DNA of 13,290 nucleotides, taken from NCBI GenBank assembly GCA_002839535.1, contig PGYF01000069.1, forward strand, positions 1 to 13,290, given 5' to 3'. The notes under the pieces are model-generated. The model was not told the origin of the DNA, ran no database searches, and worked only from the letters and a program-made list of their open reading frames with translations. The translations under genes were made by a program, and so were the position numbers. How positions within the stretch are numbered: position 1 is the stretch's first letter; every line of letters starts with the position of its first letter. The DNA comes from Nitrospira bacterium HGW-Nitrospira-1. Lineage in GTDB: Bacteria; Nitrospirota; Thermodesulfovibrionia; Thermodesulfovibrionales; UBA6898. Below are positions 1 to 6,368 of this stretch, piece by piece.

Positions 1-247
1 GCTTGACCGGACAATCCAGGATAGGGTATGGATTCCCCGGTCAAGCCGGAGAATGACGGAGGGGTGTCGTGGAATGACGGAGGGGTGTCGTGGAATGACG
101 GAGGGGGGTCGTGGAATGACGGAGGGGTGTCGTGGAATGACGGAGGGGTGTCGTGAAATGACGGAGGGGATCGGGCAATGACACAAATTAGGAAGCAATT
201 CATCCCTGTGCCAAGAGCACAGGGCGTTCTTGCTTATTCATTGAAGA
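1..247 (+). repeat. Composite palindromic repeat element, copy 1 (left part cut by window edge)
   Basis: The window opens inside a palindrome: GCTTGACCGG at 1-10 is the reverse complement of CCGGTCAAGC at 37-46. A GAATGAC end leads into a 21-bp tandem array (58-162, then a degenerate unit to 182). A tail follows, ACACAAATTAGGAAGCAATT (181-200), then a hairpin at 204-224 with stem CCCTGTGC/GCACAGGG and loop CAAGA. The right boundary is set near 247 because copies 1, 2 and 3 share ATTCATTRAAG and then diverge. No ORF here looks protein-coding. It lies just upstream of the diguanylate cyclase start at 267, so it probably forms part of that gene's upstream region. Confidence 0.88.
58..182 (+). 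repeat. 21-bp tandem repeat array, five units plus a degenerate sixth
   Basis: Units start at 58, 79, 100, 121 and 142. Each begins GGAGGGG and ends GGAATGAC or GAAATGAC, with single-base differences: the third has GGGGGG, and the fifth has TGAAATGAC. A 20-base degenerate unit follows at 163-182. Each unit ends with the same AATGAC that closes the neighbouring palindrome, which suggests the array grew by slippage from the palindrome's right end. The same array has four units at 3804-3887. Confidence 0.95.
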
Positions 248-266
248 AGCGCTTTAATAATTAATA

Positions 267-1655
267 ATGAAATCCCGAATTATCTTGAAAAACAAAACAG
301 ATAAAAGAAAAAACTCCGGATACCTCTCTCTGGACCTTATTCCGGACCCTGTCATAATCCTCGCCTCTGACGGGAATATATTTGATCTCAATCAAAGTTG
401 CTGCCTTCTGCTGAAGGCAAAAAAATCGCAGTTATTAAACAGAAACTTTAAAGAACTTAAAGAATTTAGCGGATTGTGGAAAAAAGTTGAGCAGGCTATT
501 TTTGAAAAAAAAGAAAATACTGAACGCATGTCATTTGACAACAGAGACTTTGAAGTATACATCCTGCCCTTTAAAACAGACAATAAAGCATTTCCGGCCC
601 GCATTATCTTTAAGGATATAACAAATTTTTTAAGGCTCGAAAACGAACTCCTCAAGAGAAATAAAGAGCTTGTCATAATTAACAGCCTTTCGAGCGCCTT
701 TATCTCATCCGAAAACCTTGATCTCGTTATGGAAGACCTTATAGACAAAGTGCTTCTGATTACCGATTTTCATGCAGGCTGGATTTTATTGCAGGAAAAC
801 GACAGGTTAGCGCTGAAAACAAGCAGGGGTATATCTTCCGAAGGCAGGCAGAAGATCGAAGAAGGCGCCCTGGCTTCATTATGCGCCGACATAATGGAGT
901 TAAGAAAGCCGTTCAGCATGATAGAATCCGATAAAATCCGAAAAATCCCATTCCTGCATGATGAAGGCATTGTTTTCCTGATTGTGGTCCCTTTAGTGAG
1001 CGAAGGCAGCGTTACAGGATTGATCTTTCTTGCCGGCAATGTGGGAAGAGCTATTGATTTTGAATTTACATCCCTCATGACACTTGTGGGCAGCCATGCA
1101 GCGCTTATCATAGACAAAATAAAGTTGTTTCTGGAAACCAAACGGCTCTCCATAACAGACGCCCTTACCGGCCTGTACAACATAAGATATTTCTATAAAA
1201 CCCTTGACCTTGAGATAGCGCGGACAAACCGTTACGGCAATCCATTTTCCTTAATATTATTTGACATTGATAATTTCAAACTCTTAAACGATACCTATGG
1301 TCACCAGGCCGGTGATGAGGCGCTCAGGGAACTGGCTCAAATTTTCAAATCAAACTCAAGAGAAACAGACGCCATCGTACGATACGGCGGTGAGGAATTC
1401 ATCATCATTCTTCCGAATACCCCCGAGGAAGAAGCAATCCCTGTTGCCAACAGGATAAAAAATATCGTACAGGCATACAATTTTCAAATAAGCAATATGG
1501 AAAAGGTAAACATTACGCTGAGCGGCGGCATAGCGTCCTGCACAAAGAATGCAGGAGATGCAAAATCCCTGTTGAATGCAGTGGATACGGCGCTCTATGC
1601 TGCAAAGGCAGCCGGCAAAAATACTATTCGAAGTTATGAGAGGCCAACCAGGTGA
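267..1655 (+). CDS. Diguanylate cyclase (PAS-GAF-GGDEF)
   Basis: This is a probable cytoplasmic enzyme making cyclic di-GMP from two GTP. Three regions are visible in 462 residues. A PAS-like domain at about 20-120 begins LIPDPVIILASDGNIFDLN. A GAF-like domain spans about 130-285. A GGDEF domain spans about 295-455 with the active-site signature GGEEF at 374-378 and the metal-binding FDID at 332-335. An inhibitory-site motif RETD (365-368) lies exactly five residues before GGEEF, so product feedback inhibition is expected. No membrane segment or signal peptide is apparent. The ATG at 267 fits the domain start, but its Shine-Dalgarno sequence is weak (AAGAAG, about 17 bases away). Its TGA overlaps the GTG of korB by four bases, so the two are probably translationally coupled, which is an unusual pairing. 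The ligands of PAS and GAF cannot be told from sequence. Confidence 0.93.
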   Translation: MKSRIILKNKTDKRKNSGYLSLDLIPDPVIILASDGNIFDLNQSCCLLLKAKKSQLLNRNFKELKEFSGLWKKVEQAIFEKKENTERMSFDNRDFEVYILPFKTDNKAFPARIIFKDITNFLRLENELLKRNKELVIINSLSSAFISSENLDLVMEDLIDKVLLITDFHAGWILLQENDRLALKTSRGISSEGRQKIEEGALASLCADIMELRKPFSMIESDKIRKIPFLHDEGIVFLIVVPLVSEGSVTGLIFLAGNVGRAIDFEFTSLMTLVGSHAALIIDKIKLFLETKRLSITDALTGLYNIRYFYKTLDLEIARTNRYGNPFSLILFDIDNFKLLNDTYGHQAGDEALRELAQIFKSNSRETDAIVRYGGEEFIIILPNTPEEEAIPVANRIKNIVQAYNFQISNMEKVNITLSGGIASCTKNAGDAKSLLNAVDTALYAAKAAGKNTIRSYERPTR

Positions 1656-2395
1656 AAAAAGTATTCAGCAGGCCCAAAAGCCTTAAGCCGACGCCTTTCC
1701 GGTACTGTCCCGGCTGTGGTCACAGCCTGGTACACCGTATAATCGCCGAGGCTGTTGATCAACTGAAAATCCGCACCAGGGTCATAGGCATCGCGCCTGT
1801 GGGCTGCGCTGTCTTTGCCTATGACTATTTCAACTTTGATATGCTCGAGGCCGCACACGGGAGACCACCGGCTGCAGCAACTGCCCTAAAGAGGGTGATG
1901 CCGGAGAAAATCATCTTTTCTTACCAGGGCGACGGCGATCTTGCTGCGATCGGGACATCCGAAATAATACACGCTGCCAATCGGGGAGAAAACCTGTCAG
2001 TCTTTTTCATCAACAATGCGAACTACGGCATGACCGGCGGGCAGATGGCGCCTACGACCATCCATGGACAAAGGACAACAACAACTCCTTCCGGCAGGGA
2101 TGCAAAGACGTCGGGGTATCCGCTTCGTGTATCCGAACTCCTCGCAACCATCGAGGGGGTCTCTTTTGTTGAGCGTGTATCTGTTGACTCGTATAAAAAC
2201 CTCATGAGGGCAAAAAGGGCTGTCACAACGGCCTTTCTCAATCAAATAGACTGTAAGGGATTCAGTTTTGTTGAGATTCTCTCGCCCTGCCCTACCAATT
2301 GGGGAATGACGCCCCAAAAAGCCCTCCAGTGGCTGAGAGAAGCGCTAATCCCGGTTTATCCTTTAGGAATAATTAAAGGCAAAAAATGCAATTGA
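1652..2395 (+). CDS. korB: 2-oxoacid:ferredoxin oxidoreductase, beta subunit (KorB-type)
   Basis: This is the thiamine-diphosphate-binding subunit of an enzyme that oxidises a 2-oxoacid plus CoA to acyl-CoA and CO2 while reducing ferredoxin, or runs in reverse. CPGCGH (19-24), GDGDL (93-97) and NNANYGMTGGQ (121-131) mark the ThDP/Mg site. Cys19, Cys22, Cys52 and Cys213 match the four ligands of the proximal [4Fe-4S] cluster in this family. At 247 residues it is of usual length. The MTGGQMAPTT stretch resembles 2-oxoglutarate or branched-chain 2-oxoacid enzymes more than pyruvate enzymes, but the substrate is uncertain. The GTG start is supported by GAGAGG about 8 bases upstream and by the four-base overlap with the cyclase gene. 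korC follows after 68 bases. The alpha subunit is not adjacent, although these enzymes need one. Confidence 0.92.
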   Translation: MKKVFSRPKSLKPTPFRYCPGCGHSLVHRIIAEAVDQLKIRTRVIGIAPVGCAVFAYDYFNFDMLEAAHGRPPAAATALKRVMPEKIIFSYQGDGDLAAIGTSEIIHAANRGENLSVFFINNANYGMTGGQMAPTTIHGQRTTTTPSGRDAKTSGYPLRVSELLATIEGVSFVERVSVDSYKNLMRAKRAVTTAFLNQIDCKGFSFVEILSPCPTNWGMTPQKALQWLREALIPVYPLGIIKGKKCN

Positions 2396-2463
2396 ATTAT
2401 ATTTTTCATGGACATAAATGCCTTCAAAGTCTTTTGCAGCAACATTTCAAGGAGAATAATTAA

Positions 2464-3210
2464 TTGGAATCCAGGATCATCATGGCAGGCGCAGGCGGAC
2501 AGGGAATTCTGTTTCTGGGGAAAGTCCTTGCCCAGGCAGGCATGATCGAGGGAAAACAGGTAACTTTTTTCCCTTCCTACGGCGCTGAAATGCGCGGGGG
2601 CACAACAAACTGCACCGTGATACTGTCTGATGACATGATCGGGTCTCCTGTAGTTTTGAATCCTGATATACTCATAACAATGAACAGGGCGTCTCTTGAA
2701 AGGTTTCAGCCGCAGCTAAAGAAAAAGGGCCTTCTTTTTTTTGATTCTTCATTAATAAGCGGCGTTACGTTCAGAGACAACATTGTCGCTGTCGGTATTC
2801 CCGCAACACTAATAGCAGGCGCCGGGGATACCAGGACAGCGAATATGGTAATGCTCGGCGCACTGATTGCAAAAACAGGGCTTCTAAAAAAATCAACTCT
2901 CGATAAAATCTTTGCTTCCTCTCCTGCGTCAGCAAAGGATGAAGCCTCGGGGATTAATAAAGATGAAGCCTCGGGGATTAATAAAGATGAAGCCTCGGGG
3001 ATTAATAAAGAGTTCATAAGTAAGATTACATCCTTGTCATTCCCCGACTCGATCGGGGAATCCAGAAAGGGACTGGATGCCCGCTTACGACCTGCGGGCA
3101 TGACGAATAAGGCCATTGCGTGTATGCTTGCTAATAAACTGATTAGCAATAGAAAATCAATTCTGGAAGGGATAAAATATTTTGAAAACAAGAAAAGCTG
3201 TTATTGCTGA
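2464..3210 (+). CDS. korC: 2-oxoacid:ferredoxin oxidoreductase, gamma subunit (KorC-type), carrying an in-frame repeat insertion
   Basis: The N-terminal 155 residues are typical of the gamma subunit: GAGGQG at 9-14, PSYGAEMRGG at 37-46 and GDTRTANMVMLGAL at 121-134. The C-terminal helix (KAIACMLANKLI, from 216) is also recognisable. Between them, about residues 157-214 are foreign. They comprise three DEASGINK octapeptides followed by the translation of a palindromic repeat (3036-3104). The protein is 248 residues; without the insert it is near 190, the usual family length. The TTG start is chosen because AAGGAG (2449-2454) sits 9 bases upstream; an in-frame ATG at 2482 would remove the first strand before the glycine-rich motif. 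It would pair with KorB and an unseen alpha subunit. The reading frame is intact through the insert, so it is probably functional, but folding there is unproven. Confidence 0.9.
   Translation: MESRIIMAGAGGQGILFLGKVLAQAGMIEGKQVTFFPSYGAEMRGGTTNCTVILSDDMIGSPVVLNPDILITMNRASLERFQPQLKKKGLLFFDSSLISGVTFRDNIVAVGIPATLIAGAGDTRTANMVMLGALIAKTGLLKKSTLDKIFASSPASAKDEASGINKDEASGINKDEASGINKEFISKITSLSFPDSIGESRKGLDARLRPAGMTNKAIACMLANKLISNRKSILEGIKYFENKKSCYC
2938..3009 (+). repeat. 24-bp tandem repeat, three identical units, inside korC
   Basis: Units at 2938-2961, 2962-2985 and 2986-3009 are identical. The 24-base length keeps the frame, and each unit encodes DEASGINK. Perfect identity at the DNA level points to recent duplication. 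It lies directly before the palindromic element at 3036. Confidence 0.97.
3036..3104 (+). repeat. Palindromic GTCAT...ATGAC element inserted in korC
   Basis: This 69-base element starts GTCATTCCCC and ends GGGCATGAC. It contains two internal hairpins: CCCCGACTCGATCGGGG, and TGCCCGC paired with GCGGGCA. Its first half, GTCATTCCCCGACTCGATCG, closely matches 7581-7610, which is intergenic. It is read in frame within korC as part of the linker between the core fold and the last helix. Confidence 0.9.
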
Positions 3211-3634
3211 TACCAAAGAGATACAAAAACTGATCAATGAATTTGCCCGCAAGGAACAGATGATCCCCAGGGCCATCAACGAACTCTACGAGAATATCAG
3301 GGACTTTGTTATAGCCGAGGAAGATGGCGCCGTCAAAGGCGTATGCGCCCTGCATGTGCTTTGGGAAGACCTTGCCGAGGTCAGGTCACTGGCGGTCAGG
3401 AAAGAATACCAGATGCTTGGGATCGGGAAGCAGATGGTCAAACGCTGTCTGAGCGAGGCAAAAGCCCTCGGCATCAAAAGGGTCTTTGCGCTCACCTATC
3501 AGCCTCTTTTCTTTAAAAAACTGGGCTTTGCTGATACTGACAAGGCAAGCCTTCCGCAAAAGATATGGGGGGACTGCGTCAGATGCCCTAAATTCCCTGA
3601 GTGCGATGAGCATGCGCTGATCATTCATCTGTAA
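3182..3634 (+). CDS. argA: GNAT N-acetyltransferase, likely short-form N-acetylglutamate synthase
   Basis: This 150-residue single-domain GNAT protein has the acetyl-CoA pyrophosphate loop QMLGIG (77-82, pattern Q/RxxGxG). The run ALHVLWEDLAEVRSLAV (56-72) and the FFKKLGF segment (110-116) resemble short-form N-acetylglutamate synthases such as the mycobacterial Rv2747 type. Those acetylate glutamate in the first step of arginine synthesis. The C-terminus carries Cys132, Cys135 and Cys141 (DCVRCPKFPEC); whether these bind metal is unknown. The TTG start has GGAAGGG (3165-3171) 10 bases upstream and overlaps the 3' end of korC by 29 bases, so coupling is likely. Placement after korBC is compatible with a 2-oxoglutarate-to-glutamate theme, which is inference. 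Another small-molecule acetyltransferase cannot be excluded. Confidence 0.78.
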   Translation: MKTRKAVIADTKEIQKLINEFARKEQMIPRAINELYENIRDFVIAEEDGAVKGVCALHVLWEDLAEVRSLAVRKEYQMLGIGKQMVKRCLSEAKALGIKRVFALTYQPLFFKKLGFADTDKASLPQKIWGDCVRCPKFPECDEHALIIHL

Positions 3635-3643
3635 AAATAAAAA

Positions 3644-3672
3644 TTGACGCCATGTAAATACATTGATATGCT
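3644..3672 (+). promoter_or_regulatory. Candidate sigma-70 promoter abutting repeat copy 2
   Basis: TTGACG (3644-3649) and TATGCT (3667-3672) are separated by 17 bases, with an extended -10 TGA at 3664-3666. Transcription would start near 3679, at the first bases of the repeat element, and run toward the sensor kinase at 3984. The leader would be about 305 bases and carry the repeat. It is predicted by eye only. Confidence 0.5.
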
Positions 3673-3913
3673 TGAAGAACCCTGTGCCAAGAGCACAGGG
3701 CGTCAAAAGTCAAAACAAATTTATTCTGTCATTCTCCGGCTTGACCCCCGCATCAAGCATGCCCTCTGACGGTATGGATTCCCCGGTCAAGCCGGAGAAT
3801 GACGGAGGGGGGTCGTGGAATGACGGAGGGGGGTCGTGGAATGACGGAGGGGGGTCGTGGAATGACGGAGGTGGGTCGTGGAATGACACAAATTAGGAAG
3901 CAATTCATTAAAG
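3673..3913 (+). repeat. Composite palindromic repeat element, copy 2 (most complete)
   Basis: This copy fills most of the 349-base gap between the GNAT gene and the sensor kinase. In order it holds the left edge TGAAGAAC (3673-3680) and a hairpin at 3680-3700 (stem CCCTGTGC/GCACAGGG, loop CAAGA). A spacer CGTCAAAAGTCAAAACAAAT (3701-3720) follows. Next comes a 19-bp perfect inverted repeat, 3728-3746 against 3785-3803, enclosing a 38-base loop. Four 21-bp tandem units (3804-3887) and the tail ACACAAATTAGGAAGCAATT lead to the shared right edge ATTCATTAAAG. The right-hand hairpin of copy 1 is missing here. An open frame runs through the array (repeated GGSWND) but is repeat-derived and not called as a gene. 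Confidence 0.9.
3804..3887 (+). repeat. 21-bp tandem repeat array, four units
   Basis: Units start at 3804, 3825, 3846 and 3867. Each begins GGAGG and ends TCGTGGAATGAC. The fourth has GGTGGG where the others have GGGGGG. It is homologous to the array at 58-182 but differs in unit number and in the dominant base variant. Confidence 0.95.
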
Positions 3914-3983
3914 CAGTGAAAGACAAAGCCAACGCAGGCAGCGTTTGAATGCGACTCTGTATTCTGTATAAGGAGATAAAATT

Positions 3984-6368
3984 ATGAGTCTTCGCAGCAG
4001 GTTTGGACTATGGCTTGGAGGATTTTTCCTGCTCTGTTTGATAGTTGCTATCGTGATAGTGCAGCGCCACTTTAAAAATGAGGTCGAAAGAGAGGCCTAT
4101 GAGACGTGCCGATTGATTGTAGTTGAAGTGGACTCTATTCAGAGGTATGTGAGAGAAACCCTGAGACCCACCGTGGAGACATTAATAGGTAAAGAGGAAT
4201 TTGTCCCTGAGGCAATGTCAACCACATTTGTCTCAAGAAAAATTGTGGAAAAATTTTTAGATGTATACCGCGATTATTATTTTAAGTTTGCCGACCGCAA
4301 TCCCCGTAATCCTCTAAACCTTGCAGACGATAAAGAGCTTGAGCTTATTAAAATGTTCAAGGCTGATCCCAAACTTAAGGAATGGCGCGGGATAATCAAA
4401 CGCAATGGAATGCCTTATTTTACCGTTGCCATGCCGATCATATTTGAAAAAACATGTATGCGCTGCCACACCTATCCGGAAGATTCCCCTGCGTCACTGA
4501 CCAGACGCTATGGAACAAAAGGCGGATTTGCAAAAAATATAGGGGATATCAGTCTTAAATCTGTTGGAGTTCCTGTGGCTGAGGCTATGGCAACGGCTGA
4601 AGTTCGAACCCTTGTCTTTGCCTGCGTTACAGGCGTGTTTGTGCTTGGGTTATTTATTTTTTCCTCCTTTCTCTTTGGGATTTTTGTCATAAAGCCAATG
4701 AATAAACTAAAGGAAGGCGCCCGGGTAATAGGGGAAGGAAATCTCTCCCATAAGGTAAGGGCCGGTAACAAAGACGAGGTCGAGGGACTATCGAGCGAGT
4801 TTAACCTGATGGCTCAGAGGCTTGGCGAGTCGCGCTCCCTGCTGGTGGAATCCGGGAAAAAGTTTCGCCGGCTTTACAACAATGTCCCTGATATGCTTTG
4901 TTCGGTCAACAGGGATGGCATAATAATGGAATGCAATGATGCAATGCCCGATACCCTTGGCTATAAAAAGAATGAACTCATCGGTAATTATATGATAAAT
5001 ATAATAAGCCCTGAATTCCGCAATATCTTTCACCAAAGACTCTCTAAAGTAAAGACAAATGGGGGGTACGAGGGCGAGTGTATATATATAAAAAATGGGG
5101 GAGAAAGGCTGCCTGTCTTTACTATCGCAAAGCCAATGTTTGATGAGCAGGGGAATTTTATTTATACTGATACAATTATCAGGGACATTACAGATATAAA
5201 AAGGGTTGAGGAAGAGAGGAACCTGCTTCAGACACAGCTTCTACAGTCCCAAAAGATGGAGGCCATGGGCCGGCTTGCAGGGGGTATTGCCCACGACTTC
5301 AACAACATCCTGACCGCAATAATCGGCTATTCAAGCATTCTAATGGACAAAATGAAAAAAGACGACCCTAACAGGCATAGGGTGCAGATAATACTTGAAT
5401 CAGGAGAGAGGGCTACGCATCTTACACAGAGTCTCCTTGCCTTCAGCAGGAAGCAGACAATAAACAAAATGCCGGTTGACCTGAACGGGATTATAAAGAA
5501 GATGGGCGAGTTTTTGTTGGGAATTATCGGTGAGGATATAGAGCTTAAAACCATCACCACTTTGGAAAAGGGGATTATGGTCTTTGCAGACGCAGGCCAG
5601 ATAGAGCAGGTAATTGTAAACCTCGCAACCAATGCAAGGGACGCCATGCCCGAAGGCGGCACATTAACCATAGGCGCCGAGGTTGTAGAAATAGATAAAA
5701 AATTCGCAGATACTAATGATTATGGAAAGCCCGGAGATTATGCGCTCTTGACCATATCAGATACAGGCGTGGGAATGGATGAGGGAACAAGGCTGAGGAT
5801 ATTTGAACCATTCTTCACAACAAAGGAATTCGGCAAGGGCACAGGATTGGGGCTGTCTATAGTATACGGGATAGTGAAACAGCACGACGGCTTTATAAAT
5901 GTCTATAGCGAACCAGGCAAAGGCGCTACTTTTAAGATATATCTGCCGATAACAAAAGAAATGTCTGAGGAGGAAATGCCGGCAGAAGGCGTTGCGGAGG
6001 ATATGAGAGGCGCGGAAACAATATTAGTGGCAGAGGACGACAGCTGCACAAGGGAATTTATAAAGTTTGTGCTTGAGGAAGCAGGATACACTGTCATAGA
6101 GGCCGTGGACGGAGATGACGCCCTGAATAAATTCAAGGACAATAAAGACAAGATTGAACTTCTTGTTTTGGATGTAGTAATGCCCGGGATGGCCGGCACA
6201 ACAGTTTATGACCGGATAGTAAAAATAAAACCGGACATTAAAACGCTTTTTCTAAGCGGTTACCCACCGCATATCAGGAACATCAATGGAAAAGAGACCG
6301 GATTTATCTCGAAGCCTGTTATGCCCGCCGAGCTTCTTAAAAAGGTGAAGGAGGTTATTGGAAAATGA
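3984..6368 (+). CDS. Hybrid sensor histidine kinase with c-type heme (Tll0287/DUF3365-like) sensor domain
   Basis: This 794-residue inner-membrane sensor has a membrane helix at about 9-27, then a periplasmic domain (30-205) with heme-attachment motif CMRCH (158-162). It sits in a Tll0287/DUF3365-like context (MPYFTVAMPI...CHTYPEDSPASL). A second helix (about 208-235) is followed by HAMP (236-290) and PAS/PAC (295-408). HisKA has the phospho-accepting His437 in IAHDFNN. The ATPase domain shows NLATNARDA (546-554), DTGVGM (593-598) and GKGTGLGL (618-625). A C-terminal receiver domain has acidic residues 684-686, phospho-Asp730 and Lys777. Heme suggests redox or gas sensing, which is inference. 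The start has an excellent Shine-Dalgarno, AAGGAG, 8 bases upstream. The stop overlaps the next gene's ATG (ATGA), so the pair is co-translated. The terminal receiver may act as a phosphorelay or as a sink. Confidence 0.92.
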   Translation: MSLRSRFGLWLGGFFLLCLIVAIVIVQRHFKNEVEREAYETCRLIVVEVDSIQRYVRETLRPTVETLIGKEEFVPEAMSTTFVSRKIVEKFLDVYRDYYFKFADRNPRNPLNLADDKELELIKMFKADPKLKEWRGIIKRNGMPYFTVAMPIIFEKTCMRCHTYPEDSPASLTRRYGTKGGFAKNIGDISLKSVGVPVAEAMATAEVRTLVFACVTGVFVLGLFIFSSFLFGIFVIKPMNKLKEGARVIGEGNLSHKVRAGNKDEVEGLSSEFNLMAQRLGESRSLLVESGKKFRRLYNNVPDMLCSVNRDGIIMECNDAMPDTLGYKKNELIGNYMINIISPEFRNIFHQRLSKVKTNGGYEGECIYIKNGGERLPVFTIAKPMFDEQGNFIYTDTIIRDITDIKRVEEERNLLQTQLLQSQKMEAMGRLAGGIAHDFNNILTAIIGYSSILMDKMKKDDPNRHRVQIILESGERATHLTQSLLAFSRKQTINKMPVDLNGIIKKMGEFLLGIIGEDIELKTITTLEKGIMVFADAGQIEQVIVNLATNARDAMPEGGTLTIGAEVVEIDKKFADTNDYGKPGDYALLTISDTGVGMDEGTRLRIFEPFFTTKEFGKGTGLGLSIVYGIVKQHDGFINVYSEPGKGATFKIYLPITKEMSEEEMPAEGVAEDMRGAETILVAEDDSCTREFIKFVLEEAGYTVIEAVDGDDALNKFKDNKDKIELLVLDVVMPGMAGTTVYDRIVKIKPDIKTLFLSGYPPHIRNINGKETGFISKPVMPAELLKKVKEVIGK

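Noticed and set aside
1..182. CRISPR array
   Set aside because: The 21-bp units are directly adjacent with no unique spacers, and no cas genes are present.
204..224. Rho-independent terminator at the CCCTGTGC/GCACAGGG hairpins
   Set aside because: No T-tract follows in any copy, the hairpin occurs in both orientations, and one copy lies between a likely promoter and nuoE. It is treated as a repeat module.
3663..3896. Open reading frame of 77 codons with repeated GGSWND units
   Set aside because: It runs through the 21-bp tandem array and the palindrome. The unit length of 21 keeps any frame open, and no start signal or family resemblance is seen.
3913..3960. Possible c-di-GMP riboswitch before the sensor kinase (GAAAGACAAAGCCAACGC resembles part of the GEMM core)
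   Set aside because: Only a short purine-rich string matches. The required paired stems and tetraloop/receptor could not be laid out in the available bases.
3945..3972. Promoter-like TTGAAT-16-TATAAG just before the sensor kinase
   Set aside because: The start would fall near 3979 and leave the AAGGAG ribosome site at 3970-3975 outside the RNA. TATAAG is better explained as overlapping that site.
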